Assembly: GCA_963711505.1 (NCBI GenBank)
Contig: CAVQEJ010000003.1
Location: 682,001-746,000, forward strand
Length of the DNA stretch: 64,000 nt
From: JAGWRA01 sp963711505
Lineage (GTDB): Bacteria > Acidobacteriota > Vicinamibacteria > Vicinamibacterales > CAVVIG01
Direction of reading: 5' to 3'
This document shows, piece after piece, positions 9,236-18,236 of this stretch (within the stretch, counting starts at the first letter, position 1; every line of letters begins with the position of its first letter). Position numbers and translations under genes: made by a program. A model generated the notes under the pieces. It saw only the letters and a program-made list of their open reading frames with translations. It did no database searches and had not been told where the DNA came from.

Positions 9236-10348
9236 ATGGACCGGGCATTAGCCATCGTCGAGCGCGACCTGCGCAAGTTCTTCCGGAGTCCGATGCTCCT
9301 GTTCGCGTCGCTGTTCCTGCCGCTCGTGCAGCTCGTCATCCTCGGGAACGCGTTCGGCGGCCAGATCAAGAACGTCCAGATCGGCGTGGTCAACGAGGAC
9401 CACGGTCCGCAGGTGGTCCAGGTCTACGAAGGCCTGAATGCCGTCCAGGCGAATGCCCGGACCTGGGTGGTGAACCGGTACGCCGAGCGATCCGCGGCGC
9501 TGCACGATCTGCGCGAAGGCCGCATCGGAGCCGTGCTGATCATCCCGCCGAACTACTCCCGCGATCTGCTCGCGCATCACGAGCCGAAGCTGGCGCTCGT
9601 CACCGACAACAGCGATCAGTTCGTGGAAGCCAGTGTCAGCAGCACGATGAGCCAGCTCGTGGCGGCGATCAATCAGCCCGCCGTGGCCACGCGGGCGCCG
9701 GGGCAGCTCAGTCTCGACGTGGTCGAGCTGTACCTGTACATCAATTACATGAAGTACTTCCTGCCCGGCGTGATCACGCTCTCCATCTTCGTGACGGCGA
9801 TGATCGGCGGCGGCATCATCTATCTCGACGACAAGTCCCGCGGCGTGCACGAAGGCTATCTGGTGACGCCGATCACGAAGTTCGAGCTGATTCTCGGCTT
9901 CAACCTGAGCGGGGTCATCAAGGGCATCCTGTCGGGCCTGATTGTGCTGATCGTCGGGGCAATGCTGGCCGGCATTCCCGCCGTCTTCCAGCCCGTCCGG
10001 CTGCTCAGCCTGCTGCTGCTCACCGTCGTCACGGCGACCGCGCTGATCGGGATGATGTTCTTCATCGTCGCGCGGATGAACGATCCGCTCACCCCGCGCG
10101 CGATCTTCGGGGTGCTGAACACGCTGTTGTTCTTCCCGAGCGGCGCCTTCTATCCGATCGCCGCCTTCCCGGCCTGGATGCGGCCGATCGCGACGGTGGA
10201 TCCCTTCTCCTACGCCGTGCACGGCTATCGCAGCCTGCTGCTGACGCAGGCCGGACTGGCCGGCGTCTACAGCGACATCCTCGTGCTGATCGGGATCTCG
10301 GTGGCGATGCTGGCCGGCGCGACGCTGCTGTTCAGGAGGACGTTCTGA
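9236..10348 (+). CDS. ABC-2 type exporter permease
   Basis: A 370-residue integral membrane protein. It has one N-terminal transmembrane helix after a short charged leader, a large extracytoplasmic domain (about residues 50-165), and then five hydrophobic segments in the C-terminal half, the ABC-2 permease layout of YbhS/YbhR-like proteins. ATG 9236 lacks a clear ribosome binding site because the repeat array runs up to it. Its stop overlaps the MarR start by one base. It is separated from its ATPase partner by about 475 bases of repeat-rich DNA, odd for subunits usually translated together. Confidence 0.88.
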   Translation: MDRALAIVERDLRKFFRSPMLLFASLFLPLVQLVILGNAFGGQIKNVQIGVVNEDHGPQVVQVYEGLNAVQANARTWVVNRYAERSAALHDLREGRIGAVLIIPPNYSRDLLAHHEPKLALVTDNSDQFVEASVSSTMSQLVAAINQPAVATRAPGQLSLDVVELYLYINYMKYFLPGVITLSIFVTAMIGGGIIYLDDKSRGVHEGYLVTPITKFELILGFNLSGVIKGILSGLIVLIVGAMLAGIPAVFQPVRLLSLLLLTVVTATALIGMMFFIVARMNDPLTPRAIFGVLNTLLFFPSGAFYPIAAFPAWMRPIATVDPFSYAVHGYRSLLLTQAGLAGVYSDILVLIGISVAMLAGATLLFRRTF

Positions 10349-10917
10349 TGGGAGCGACGACCGGGCGCGGGGCAGGACGGGCGAAGACGGCCGGACGGCC
10401 GGCGGCCGCCTCGTCGCGGCGGCGGGCGCAGGAGCCCGCGCGCGGCGGGATCCGGTCGGCGGAAGCGGCCATCTTCGAGTCGCTGCCGCCGCTGCTGTCG
10501 GAGCAGCCGGGCTATCTGCTCTGGCGGATCGCCCTGCGGTCGCGGGAGCTGCTGGACCGCGCCCTGGAACCCCTCGGCATCCGCGCCAGGACCTTCGGGC
10601 TGCTGGCGTTCCTGGCCCACGTCGGCCCGATCTCGCAGCAGGCCCTCGGCCAGTATGCCGGCGTGGACGCCAGCACGATGGTGGCCCTCATCGACGGGCT
10701 GGAGGCGCTCGGCGTGGCGGAACGGAAGCGCGATCCGCGCGACCGCCGTGCCTATCTGCTGCACCTCACCAAGGCCGGGGAGCGCCTGCTCGCCACGGCC
10801 GGCCGGCTGACCGGCGACCTCGAGCAGGAACTGCTCGCCCCGCTCAGGCCGGCCGATCAGCAGCGGCTGGTCAAGCTGCTGAAGGTGCTCGCCGCCGCGG
10901 GCCCGCGCCGCCGCTGA
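10348..10917 (+). CDS. MarR-family transcriptional regulator
   Basis: A 189-residue winged-helix regulator. After a basic, Ala/Arg-rich N-terminal extension of about 35 residues comes the MarR core: ISQQALGQYAGVDASTMVA is the recognition helix region and RKRDPRDRRAYL the wing. The AGGAGGA ribosome site lies inside the permease gene and the start overlaps its stop. MarR proteins at the end of exporter operons usually repress the operon and release DNA on binding the exported compound; the inverted repeat at 6600-6628 is the candidate operator. The following 142 bases to the next gene show no clear feature. Confidence 0.88.
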   Translation: MGATTGRGAGRAKTAGRPAAASSRRRAQEPARGGIRSAEAAIFESLPPLLSEQPGYLLWRIALRSRELLDRALEPLGIRARTFGLLAFLAHVGPISQQALGQYAGVDASTMVALIDGLEALGVAERKRDPRDRRAYLLHLTKAGERLLATAGRLTGDLEQELLAPLRPADQQRLVKLLKVLAAAGPRRR

Positions 10918-11059
10918 TTCGTCGGGGACGGGCGTGGGGACGGGTGACGTCAGTGACTGTCACGGGGGAGCGCAGAACCTGCGATGATCGCACCCCCTCC
11001 AGGCGATCCCGGATGACTGGCGCCGCAGACCCGGGACGACGTACGATGTCCGGAAGGAC

Positions 11060-12136
11060 ATGAGCGAAACCGCCAGGCCGAATGCCTCCGTGGCGGTCGT
11101 GACGAGCGACCGCTTCGTCGATCACGTCACCCCTCCCGGTCATCCCGAACGGCCCGAACGGGCTGAAGCCATGCAGACCGTGGCCCGGCTCTGGCACGAG
11201 CGGGGCGGGCGGCTCATCGTGCCGCGCGCGGCCACGGTCGAGGAACTGGCCCGTGTCCACGATTCGCGCTATCTCGAGGCGGTGGCGGCGACGGCCGGCC
11301 GGTCGGTGGCCCTCGATCCCGACACCTGCACGTCGCCCGAATCCCACGACGTGGCCCTGCTGGCCGCTGGTGCGGCGGTGGTCGCGACGGAATGGGCGAT
11401 GGGGCGGACCGAACCGACGGGGCGGGTCGGCTACGCCATGGCGCGTCCACCCGGCCATCATGCCGAGCGGGACAGGGCGATGGGCTTCTGCCTGTACAAC
11501 AACGTCGCGGTGGCGGCGGCCCATGCCCTCGCGCTCGGGGCGAACCGGGTGGCCGTGGTCGACTACGACGTGCACCACGGCAACGGGACGCAGCACATCT
11601 TCGATCGCGACCCGCGCGTGCTGTACGTCTCGACCCATCAGTATCCCTACTACCCGGGCACCGGGGCGGCCGGCGAGGTCGGCGAGGGGGAGGGGGCCGG
11701 GTTCACGCTGAACGTGCCGCTCGAGGCCGGCGCCACCGACGCCGACTACGACCGCGTGTTCACGGGCGCCGTCCTGCCGGTGCTGCGCCGGTTCGATCCC
11801 GAACTGCTGTTCGTCTCGGCCGGCTTCGATGCCGACGCCAGGGACCCGCTGGCCGGCATGCGGATGTCGACGGCTGGCTTCGCCCGGCTGACACGCCATC
11901 TGCGCGAACTGGCCGCGGGCTGCTGCGGCGGGCGGATGGTGCTGGTGGCTGAGGGGGGCTACGACCTGCGGGCGCTGGCCGAGGGGCTGGCCGCGTCGCT
12001 GGACGTCGTCGCCGGGACGGAAGCGGACCCGCCGCCGACCGGCGCCGCCGCGCCTCCAGCCGGCGAGACCCGCCGCGCCGACGAGGCGCTGCAGGCCGTG
12101 CGGGCGGCCCAGCAGCCCTACTGGGGTGCACTATAA
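11060..12136 (+). CDS. Histone deacetylase / acetoin utilisation family deacetylase
   Basis: A 358-residue zinc-dependent deacetylase of the arginase-deacetylase fold (AcuC/HDAC/acetylpolyamine amidohydrolase group). Visible motifs are RPPGHHAE (active-site His pair), GFCLYNNVA, DYDVHHGNGT (zinc Asp and His) and FVSAGFDAD. The start follows GGAAGG, with TACGAT about 13 bases upstream as a possible -10. The bacterial substrate, whether acetylated protein lysine or small acetylamines, cannot be told from sequence. Its stop TAA overlaps the TATAAT likely used by leuS. Confidence 0.92.
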   Translation: MSETARPNASVAVVTSDRFVDHVTPPGHPERPERAEAMQTVARLWHERGGRLIVPRAATVEELARVHDSRYLEAVAATAGRSVALDPDTCTSPESHDVALLAAGAAVVATEWAMGRTEPTGRVGYAMARPPGHHAERDRAMGFCLYNNVAVAAAHALALGANRVAVVDYDVHHGNGTQHIFDRDPRVLYVSTHQYPYYPGTGAAGEVGEGEGAGFTLNVPLEAGATDADYDRVFTGAVLPVLRRFDPELLFVSAGFDADARDPLAGMRMSTAGFARLTRHLRELAAGCCGGRMVLVAEGGYDLRALAEGLAASLDVVAGTEADPPPTGAAAPPAGETRRADEALQAVRAAQQPYWGAL

Positions 12137-12195
12137 TCAGAGCGGCCGCTGAATCCTTCAGCGACGGCGCCGGCCCGCCGGTCCGGGGCGCCGGC
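12132..12195 (+). promoter_or_regulatory. Probable leuS promoter -10 and leader hairpins
   Basis: TATAAT at 12132-12137 overlaps the deacetylase stop codon. The leader then contains CTGAA-TCC-TTCAG at about 12148-12160 and a GC-rich inverted repeat CGGCGCC...GGCGCCG at about 12163-12195, about 100 bases before the leuS GTG. No T-box elements were recognised. Confidence 0.4.
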
Positions 12196-12238
12196 TGCCC
12201 GCCGGATCCTGCCGCCCGAATCCGGAGTCAGAGAGACC

Positions 12239-14779
12239 GTGTCGGACTACACACCGCAACAGCTCGACAAGAAGTGGCAGCAGCGATGGACCGAACGCCG
12301 CGCGTTCGAGGTCGAGGCCGACCCGTCGCGGCCGAAGTTCTACGCGCTCGAGATGTTCGCCTATCCCTCGGGACACGCCCACGTCGGCCACGTGCGCAAC
12401 TACATCATCGGCGATGTCGTGGCGCGCACGAAGCGGATGCGCGGCTTCAACGTGCTCCATCCCTTCGGCTGGGACGCCTTCGGCCTGCCGGCCGAGAACG
12501 CGGCGATCAAGAGCGGCATCCATCCCGAGACCTCCACGCTGGCGAACATCGCCCACATGAAGGGGCAGCTCCAGCGGCTGGGCATCAGCTACGCGTGGGA
12601 ACGCGAGCTGGCGACCTGCCTGCCCGAGTACTACAAGTTCAACCAGTGGATCTTCCTGAAGATGTTCGAGCGCGGCCTCGCCTACCGCCGGCGCTCCACC
12701 GTCAACTGGTGTCCGAGCTGCCAGACGGTGCTGGCCAACGAGCAGGTCGTCGACGGCGCGTGCTGGCGCTGCGGCACGACGATCGTGACGCGCGACCTCG
12801 AGCAGTGGTTCTTCCGGATCACCGCCTACGCGGACGAGCTGCTGGCGGGACTCGACACCCTGTCGGCCTGGCCCGACAAGGTCGTCGTGATGCAGCGGAA
12901 CTGGATCGGCCGGTCGGAAGGGGCGCGCGTGACGTTCGCCCTGGCCGATTCGACCGCCGGCCGGCCGGCGCCGGACGCCGACATCGACGTCTTCACGACG
13001 CGCATCGACACCATCTACGGCGCGACGTTCGTCGTCCTGGCGCCCGAGCATCCGCTGGTCGACCAGCTCGCGGCCTCGGCGCCCGATCCCGACGCGTTCC
13101 GGGCGCAGGCGCAGGCGTTCCGCGCCCAGGAGCGCGAGGCGCGCATGGCGGGCAAGGAGGGGTTCGATACCGGCCATCGGGCGCTCAACCCGTTCACCGG
13201 CGAGCCGGTGCCCGTGTGGGTGGCGAACTTCGTCCTCGGCGAGTACGGCACCGGCGCGATCATGGCCGTGCCGGCGCACGACGAGCGCGACCACGAGTTC
13301 GCCCGCAAGTACGGCCTGCCGATCCGCGTGGTCGTCCGTCCGGCCGGCGGCGAGGCCGCCGACGTGGCGGGCATGACCGATCCGGTCTCGAACGACGGTG
13401 TGCTGGTGCATTCCGGGCCGTACGACGGCCTGCCGTCCGATGAGGCCCGCCGGCGGCTGACGGCCGAGGTGGAGAAGCGCGGCATCGGCGAGGGCTCGGT
13501 GCAGTACCGGCTGAAGGACTGGGGGATCTCGCGGCAGCGGTACTGGGGCACGCCGATCCCGGTCATCCATTGCCCGAAGGACGGCGTCGTGCCGGTGCCC
13601 TACGAGCAGCTGCCGGTCGAGCTGCCGAAGATGGCGCAGTTCACGGGCCGCGGCGACTCGCCGCTCGCGCAGGTGCCCGAGTTCGTCAACGTCACCTGTC
13701 CGGTGTGCGGCGGCCCGGCGCGGCGCGAGACGGACACGATGGACACGTTCGTCGATTCGTCCTGGTACTTCCTCCGGTTCACCGATCCGCGCAATGCGGA
13801 CCTGCCGTTCGATCCGGCCGCCGCCGCGTACTGGATGCCGGTCGACTTCTACAGCGGCGGCGTCGAGCACGCGATCCTCCACCTGCTGTACTCGCGCTTC
13901 TTCACGCGCGTGCTGCGCGACGTCGGCCTCGTGACGTTCGACGAGCCGTTCACCCGCCTCCTCACGCAGGGGATGGTGCTGAAGGACGGCAACGTCATGT
14001 CGAAGTCGAAGGGCAACGTCGTCGATCCCGATGACATGCTGCAGCGCTACGGCGCCGACGCCCTCCGGCTGTACGTGATGTTCGTCGCGCCGCCCGAGAA
14101 GGAAGTCGAGTGGAGCGACACCGGGCTCGAAGGGAGCTGGCGCTTCCTGGCGCGCGTCTGGCGCATCGTGGAGCACTGGTCGGCCAGCGCGAGACAGGCG
14201 CCGACCGGCGGGGTGCCGGCCGACCTGTCGGAGGCGGAGCGGGCGTTGCGGCGCAAGACGCACGAGACGATCGGCCGGGTGACCGTCGACATCGACGAGC
14301 GGATCCACCTGAACACGCCGGTGTCCGCGCTGATGGAGCTCGTCAACGAGCTGTACGCCTTCAGCGACCAGTCCGAGCTGGGGGCGCCGGGCGGGCGCGG
14401 CGAGGCCCCGGGACCCGCCACGCGCGCGGCGACGTGCGCCGTGATCCGGGAGACGGTCGAAGCCCTGGTGCTGATGTTGTCGCCGTTCGCTCCGCACACG
14501 TGCGAAGAGCTCTGGGAGCGGCTGGGGCACGCCGAGAGCCTGGTGACGGCTCCCTGGCCCGCCTTCGATCCCGAGCTGGCCCGGCACGACGAGATCGTGA
14601 TTCCCGTGCAGGTCAATGGCAAGCTCCGGGGCCGGCTCACCGTGCCGGCCGACGTCGCCGACGACCGGCTGCGCGAGCTGGCGCTGGCCGATGCCGCCGT
14701 CCAGGCGCACGTGGCCGGGAGGACCGTCCGCAAGGTGATCGTGGCCAAGGGCAAGCTCGTCAGCGTGGTGGTGCAGTGA
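12239..14779 (+). CDS. leuS: Leucyl-tRNA synthetase
   Basis: Charges tRNA-Leu with leucine in the cytoplasm. The protein is 846 residues, full length for bacterial LeuRS. The class I HIGH motif is YPSGHAHVGH (about residues 41-50), a zinc knuckle follows (CPSCQ, CWRCG), the CP1 editing domain lies about 225-415, and the KMSKS loop is VMSKSKGN (about 584-592), followed by the anticodon-binding and C-terminal domains. The start is GTG. It overlaps the lptE start by one base; leuS-lptE-holA runs in the same order as in many proteobacteria. Confidence 0.97.
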   Translation: MSDYTPQQLDKKWQQRWTERRAFEVEADPSRPKFYALEMFAYPSGHAHVGHVRNYIIGDVVARTKRMRGFNVLHPFGWDAFGLPAENAAIKSGIHPETSTLANIAHMKGQLQRLGISYAWERELATCLPEYYKFNQWIFLKMFERGLAYRRRSTVNWCPSCQTVLANEQVVDGACWRCGTTIVTRDLEQWFFRITAYADELLAGLDTLSAWPDKVVVMQRNWIGRSEGARVTFALADSTAGRPAPDADIDVFTTRIDTIYGATFVVLAPEHPLVDQLAASAPDPDAFRAQAQAFRAQEREARMAGKEGFDTGHRALNPFTGEPVPVWVANFVLGEYGTGAIMAVPAHDERDHEFARKYGLPIRVVVRPAGGEAADVAGMTDPVSNDGVLVHSGPYDGLPSDEARRRLTAEVEKRGIGEGSVQYRLKDWGISRQRYWGTPIPVIHCPKDGVVPVPYEQLPVELPKMAQFTGRGDSPLAQVPEFVNVTCPVCGGPARRETDTMDTFVDSSWYFLRFTDPRNADLPFDPAAAAYWMPVDFYSGGVEHAILHLLYSRFFTRVLRDVGLVTFDEPFTRLLTQGMVLKDGNVMSKSKGNVVDPDDMLQRYGADALRLYVMFVAPPEKEVEWSDTGLEGSWRFLARVWRIVEHWSASARQAPTGGVPADLSEAERALRRKTHETIGRVTVDIDERIHLNTPVSALMELVNELYAFSDQSELGAPGGRGEAPGPATRAATCAVIRETVEALVLMLSPFAPHTCEELWERLGHAESLVTAPWPAFDPELARHDEIVIPVQVNGKLRGRLTVPADVADDRLRELALADAAVQAHVAGRTVRKVIVAKGKLVSVVVQ

Positions 14780-15363
14780 TGCGTCGACGGGGTCGAATCG
14801 GAGCGCCGGCGCGGCCGGCCATCGGCACGGTGAGGATGCTGGCCGTGGCCGTGCTGCTGACGGCCGGCACGATGCTCTCGGGCTGCGGCTACTCGCTGGC
14901 CGGACGGGGCACGTTCCTGCCGTCCTATATCAAGACCGTCGGGATCCCGACCTTCACGAATCACACGAGCATCTTCGACGTCGAGCAGATCCTGACGCAG
15001 AAGGTCCGTTCGGAATTCATCGGCCGGGGCAACTACACGGTGAAGCCGACCACCACCGGGGTCGATGCGGTGCTGACCGGCACGGTGAACGCGATCACCC
15101 TGACGCCGGCCAGCTTCACGAATCAGCAGCAGGCCTCCCGGTACGTCATGACCGTCGTGGCGAGCATCCAGTTCGTGGACCAGCACACGAACAAGGTGCT
15201 GTGGCAGAACCCGTCGATGGTCTTCCAGGAGGACTACGAGGCCTCGAGCGGCACGAGCGCCATCGATCCGTCAGCCTTCTTCAGCCAGCAGACCCAGGCG
15301 CTCGATCGGCTCGCCAGCGACTTCGCGACCAGCGTGGTCAGCGCCATTCTCGAAGCCTTCTGA
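14779..15363 (+). CDS. lptE: LPS-assembly lipoprotein LptE
   Basis: A 194-residue outer-membrane lipoprotein that plugs the LptD barrel during lipopolysaccharide delivery. An N-terminal hydrophobic segment ends in the lipobox L-S-G-C (about residues 33-36) directly followed by GYSLAGRG, the LptE/RlpB signature. The body matches the family's beta-sandwich length. The start ATG overlaps the leuS stop (TGATG). Position between leuS and holA is the classical one and supports the call, and it implies a diderm organism. Confidence 0.9.
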   Translation: MRRRGRIGAPARPAIGTVRMLAVAVLLTAGTMLSGCGYSLAGRGTFLPSYIKTVGIPTFTNHTSIFDVEQILTQKVRSEFIGRGNYTVKPTTTGVDAVLTGTVNAITLTPASFTNQQQASRYVMTVVASIQFVDQHTNKVLWQNPSMVFQEDYEASSGTSAIDPSAFFSQQTQALDRLASDFATSVVSAILEAF

Positions 15364-15395
15364 GGCCGGTGCCCGCGGCACCGGCCGGTGGACCC

Positions 15396-16361
15396 ATGGC
15401 GGATCTCTCACCCTCGGCCTTCCGGCAGCAGATCGCCCGTGGCAAGCCGCAGTCCCTGTACCTCATCGTCGGTGACGACGAGGTGGAGAAGGGGCAGCTG
15501 GCGGCGGCGGTCGCCGATCTCGTGGAAGAAGGCCTGCGGGCGTTCAACGTCGAGCGGTTGCACGGGGCCGAGACGTCGGCCACGGCGCTGCTCGACGCCG
15601 TACAGACGCTGCCGATGATGGCCGACCGGCGCGTCATCATCGTCCTGGAGGCGGAGCGCCTGCTGGTGCCGAAGCGCGAGAGCGAGGCGGCCGAGAAGGC
15701 CGCCGAAGCCCTGTCGGCGCTGTTCACCTCGCCGCCCGACCACGCCGTCATCGCGCTCGTCGCGGGCAATCTCGACGGGCGGAGCCGCCTCGTGAAGCTC
15801 CTGATGAAGCAGGCCGCCGTCGTCCGTTGCGGGGAGCTCGAGAACGTGGCCGACGCGCGGCGCTGGATCAAGGCGCAGGTCGAGGCCGCGGGGGCGAAGA
15901 TGGAGGCGGCCGCCGTCAACCTGCTGGCCGAGCAGATCGGACCGGACGCGGCCCGGCTGCGCGGCGAACTCGACCGCGTGATGCTGTTCGCTGCCGCCGG
16001 CAAGGCCGTCACCGTCGACGATGTGCGGGAGACCCTGGGCGCACCGAGCCTGCAGGACGAGTGGGCGATGGCCCGGGCGATCGAGCACGGCGATGCGGCG
16101 GAGGCGCTGCGCGAGCTCGCCCTGATGCTCGAGGAGGGACGGTTCGCGCCGATGATTCTCGGGCAGCTCGGCTGGGTCGTGCGCACGAAGCTGCCGCCGG
16201 CGCGGGTGCCTCGGGCCATCGAGGCGCTGTTCCGGGCGGACCTCAATCTCAAGAGCTCCGGGGGCGACTCGCGGATCCTGCTGGAGCGGCTGGTCGTGGA
16301 GTTGTGCGGTCCGGACGGAGGCGGAAGGCCTCGTAATCTGGAACGCCGGAGGCAGGGCTGA
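15396..16361 (+). CDS. holA: DNA polymerase III delta subunit
   Basis: The clamp-loader delta subunit opens the beta sliding clamp during replication. It has 321 residues, the usual size. The N-terminal domain starts with SLYLIVGDDEVEKGQ, followed by the AAA+-like fold without a functional P-loop and a C-terminal helical collar (QDEWAMARAIEHGD region). It lies 32 bases after lptE. Transcription would meet rpsT head-on and ends at the hairpin at 16433-16463. Confidence 0.92.
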   Translation: MADLSPSAFRQQIARGKPQSLYLIVGDDEVEKGQLAAAVADLVEEGLRAFNVERLHGAETSATALLDAVQTLPMMADRRVIIVLEAERLLVPKRESEAAEKAAEALSALFTSPPDHAVIALVAGNLDGRSRLVKLLMKQAAVVRCGELENVADARRWIKAQVEAAGAKMEAAAVNLLAEQIGPDAARLRGELDRVMLFAAAGKAVTVDDVRETLGAPSLQDEWAMARAIEHGDAAEALRELALMLEEGRFAPMILGQLGWVVRTKLPPARVPRAIEALFRADLNLKSSGGDSRILLERLVVELCGPDGGGRPRNLERRRQG

Positions 16362-16432
16362 CCGATGGCGCGCAGCCAGCCCGGGAGCCACGGAGACCGG
16401 CGCCGGGCGGCTCGACTCGATGAACCGACGAA

Positions 16433-16463
16433 TTGAAGAAACCCGTCACCCGGGTTCCTTCAA
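16433..16463. terminator. Bidirectional hairpin between holA and rpsT
   Basis: TTGAAGAAACCCG (16433-16445) pairs with CGGGTTCCTTCAA (16451-16463), leaving a short loop and one bulge. It sits between two convergent genes. It also contains the GAATTGAAGAA string found downstream of the radical SAM gene and before cysS. Confidence 0.6.
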
Positions 16464-16474
16464 TCTCGCATGTC

Positions 16475-16738
16475 CTACGCGCTCGCCCTGAGGCGCTTCA
16501 CGATCCGCGACTTGTACCGGCCGGCGGTGTTGCGGTGGATGATCCCCTTGGTCGCCATCTTGTCGATCAGGGAGACCGTGTCGTTCAGCATCGCCTTGGC
16601 GCCGTCGAGGTCCTTCTGATCGAGAGCCGTGCGGATGGCCTTCAGGCCGGTACGCAGGCGGCTGCGGAACTGCCGGTTGTGTTCGCGGCGCTTGAGACTC
16701 TGACGGTGCGCCTTCAGCGCGGAAGCGTGTGAAGCCAC
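16475..16738 (-). CDS. rpsT: 30S ribosomal protein S20
   Basis: A small-subunit protein binding 16S rRNA. It is 87 residues and strongly basic, with SALKAHRQSLKRREHN at the start and the family's NTAGRYKSRIVKRL ending. The start is GTG at 16738, preceded by GAGGAG at a suitable distance on the minus strand; the longer open frame to 16996 is not coding. Monocistronic and convergent with holA. Confidence 0.95.
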   Translation of the reverse strand: MASHASALKAHRQSLKRREHNRQFRSRLRTGLKAIRTALDQKDLDGAKAMLNDTVSLIDKMATKGIIHRNTAGRYKSRIVKRLRASA

Positions 16739-16912
16739 GTTCTGGACTCTCCTCGTGAAACCAGGGCCGGCCGCCCCAGACGGGCTCCGGCTCGACTGCG
16801 AAACCCCGATTTTAGCACAATCCAGCCGGCGTTGCCCCAGGCCGGCTTCCGGGAGGCCCGCGACGGTCCAGGGCCCAGGGGGCCCCTTCCACTGGATCGG
16901 CCGTGGCTGCCG

Positions 16913-16921
16913 TGCGATACT
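16913..16921 (+). promoter_or_regulatory. Extended -10 promoter, near-leaderless start
   Basis: TGCGATACT ends six bases before the ATG at 16928, so transcription would begin at or next to the start codon. No Shine-Dalgarno sequence fits in between. Confidence 0.4.
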
Positions 16922-16927
16922 CCCGCC

Positions 16928-17323
16928 ATGGCGAACCCATCTGATGACCTGTTTCCCGAAGCCGATATCGAACGGATGGACAGCGTATTCGATCAACTCG
17001 GAGGAGGGGTCTTTCCGAGTCCTCCAGCCGAGCCCGAACCGGCGCCCGCGGCACGCCGTCGGCGCCCGGCCGCCCGTAAGGCCCGCAAGACGGCCCGCCC
17101 TCTGAAGATGAAGAATGTGAAGAAGGCGAAGAAGGCGAAGAAGCGGCCTGTGGCGAAGACGGCCCGCAAGGCGGTCCGGAAGGCGGCCCGCAAGGCGGTC
17201 CCCAAGACGACCAGGAAGACCGTCCGGAAGGCAGCCAGCAGGACCACGAAGCGCAAGGGGGCCGGCCGCAGCAGGACCGTGGCGCGTCGCAAGACGGCGC
17301 GGACTGGCGGGAAGAAGAAGTAG
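16928..17323 (+). CDS. Histone H1-like Lys/Ala-rich basic protein
   Basis: A 131-residue protein. It has an acidic N-terminal section (about residues 1-32, with DLFPEADIERMDSVFDQ) followed by a low-complexity tail of Lys, Arg, Ala, Thr repeats such as KKAKKAKKRP and ARKAVRKAARKAV, ending GGKKK. The tail resembles eukaryotic H1 C-termini and bacterial H1-like nucleoid proteins (HctB, BpH1, AlgP types), so DNA binding or compaction is likely. The acidic head may bind a partner or tune charge. No fold beyond that is recognisable. Confidence 0.7.
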   Translation: MANPSDDLFPEADIERMDSVFDQLGGGVFPSPPAEPEPAPAARRRRPAARKARKTARPLKMKNVKKAKKAKKRPVAKTARKAVRKAARKAVPKTTRKTVRKAASRTTKRKGAGRSRTVARRKTARTGGKKK

Positions 17324-17344
17324 GGAAGATGGGCGGCCGGGGCG

Positions 17345-18053
17345 TTACCGCCGCGGCACGATTTCGTACGGGCCTGACGCGGGCTTTGTATCGGAATAGT
17401 GCGGCACGGGCCGGCCGTTCACGATCTCGACCGTCTTGTAGATGACGCGGCGGGCCGGTGCGGGCTCGGCGGACGAAGCGGCCGCCGAGCGCACCTTCTC
17501 CAGGTAGCGGCGGGTTTCCGGATACGGCGGCACGTCCTGGCCGTACCGGTCGACCGTCCCGGGGCCGGCGTTGTAGGCCGCCAGCGCCAGCCGCTGGTTT
17601 CCGTCGTACCGATCGAGCAGTTCCCGCAGATACGCCGTGCCGGCCCGGATGTTCTCCGCCGGGTCGAACGGATTCCTCACCCCGAGCTCGGCCGCCGTGG
17701 CCGGCATCAGCTGCATCAGCCCGAGCGCCCCCTTCGCCGACTGCGCGTCGGGGTCGAATCCCGATTCCACCTGGATGACGGCGCGGACCAGATCCGGGCT
17801 GAGGTGCTGCCGGCGGGCGTGGCGGGCGATCAGGGCGTCGAACTGGTCGGGCGCGGGCGGCCCCCTCGGCCGGCCGGGTCGTCCGGACGGTCGCATGGCC
17901 GCTGACCGCGTAGGACTGGGACGCGTCGCCGGGCGGGTGGTCGGAGAGGACGAGCGTGCCCCTGGCGTCGCGCCACGAATAGATCTGGGCACGGGCCGGC
18001 GCCGCCGACAGCGCCATCAGCACGAACACCGCCAGGAAGGGCTTGCAGCTCAA
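17345..18053 (-). CDS. Lytic transglycosylase with N-terminal DUF4124-like domain (frameshifted)
   Basis: A periplasmic peptidoglycan-cleaving enzyme. The C-terminal frame has the Slt fold: SPDLVRAVIQVESGFDPDA with the catalytic Glu, KGALGLMQLMPATA, NIRAGTAYL and AYNAGPG. The N-terminal frame gives a signal peptide (FLAVFVLMALSAAPARA-Q) and a DUF4124-like segment (YSWRDARGTLVLSDHPP). They join if one G of a G-run near 17863-17868 is removed or added, so a single indel splits the gene. The start is taken as TTG 18053, which gives a good signal peptide; no ATG or GTG fits. Confidence 0.8.
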
Positions 18054-18236
18054 CAGCAGGCTCCGCGACGAGGACAGTGTGCCTCGTTTCCCCGTGCGAC
18101 ACAACTCTGCTAGTCGTATCGGCCGCAGCGGGCGGACACTGCAGCAGTGCGCCAGCTCTGCCGCAAAACGAGGGAGTTTACACATATGTAACCTGCTCTT
18201 GCACGACTCGAAATACGGCCTTCTTACAGTGCAGAG

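Noticed and set aside
12158..14710. 850-residue open frame antisense to leuS
   Set aside because: GC-rich codon bias leaves long open frames opposite real genes; the translation is low complexity (Arg, Gly, His) and matches no family, while leuS is certain.
18170..18200. Pho box upstream of pstS
   Set aside because: There is an AT-rich partly palindromic stretch (TTTACACATATGTAAC) but no pair of CTGTCAT-like direct repeats, so a PhoB site is not supported.
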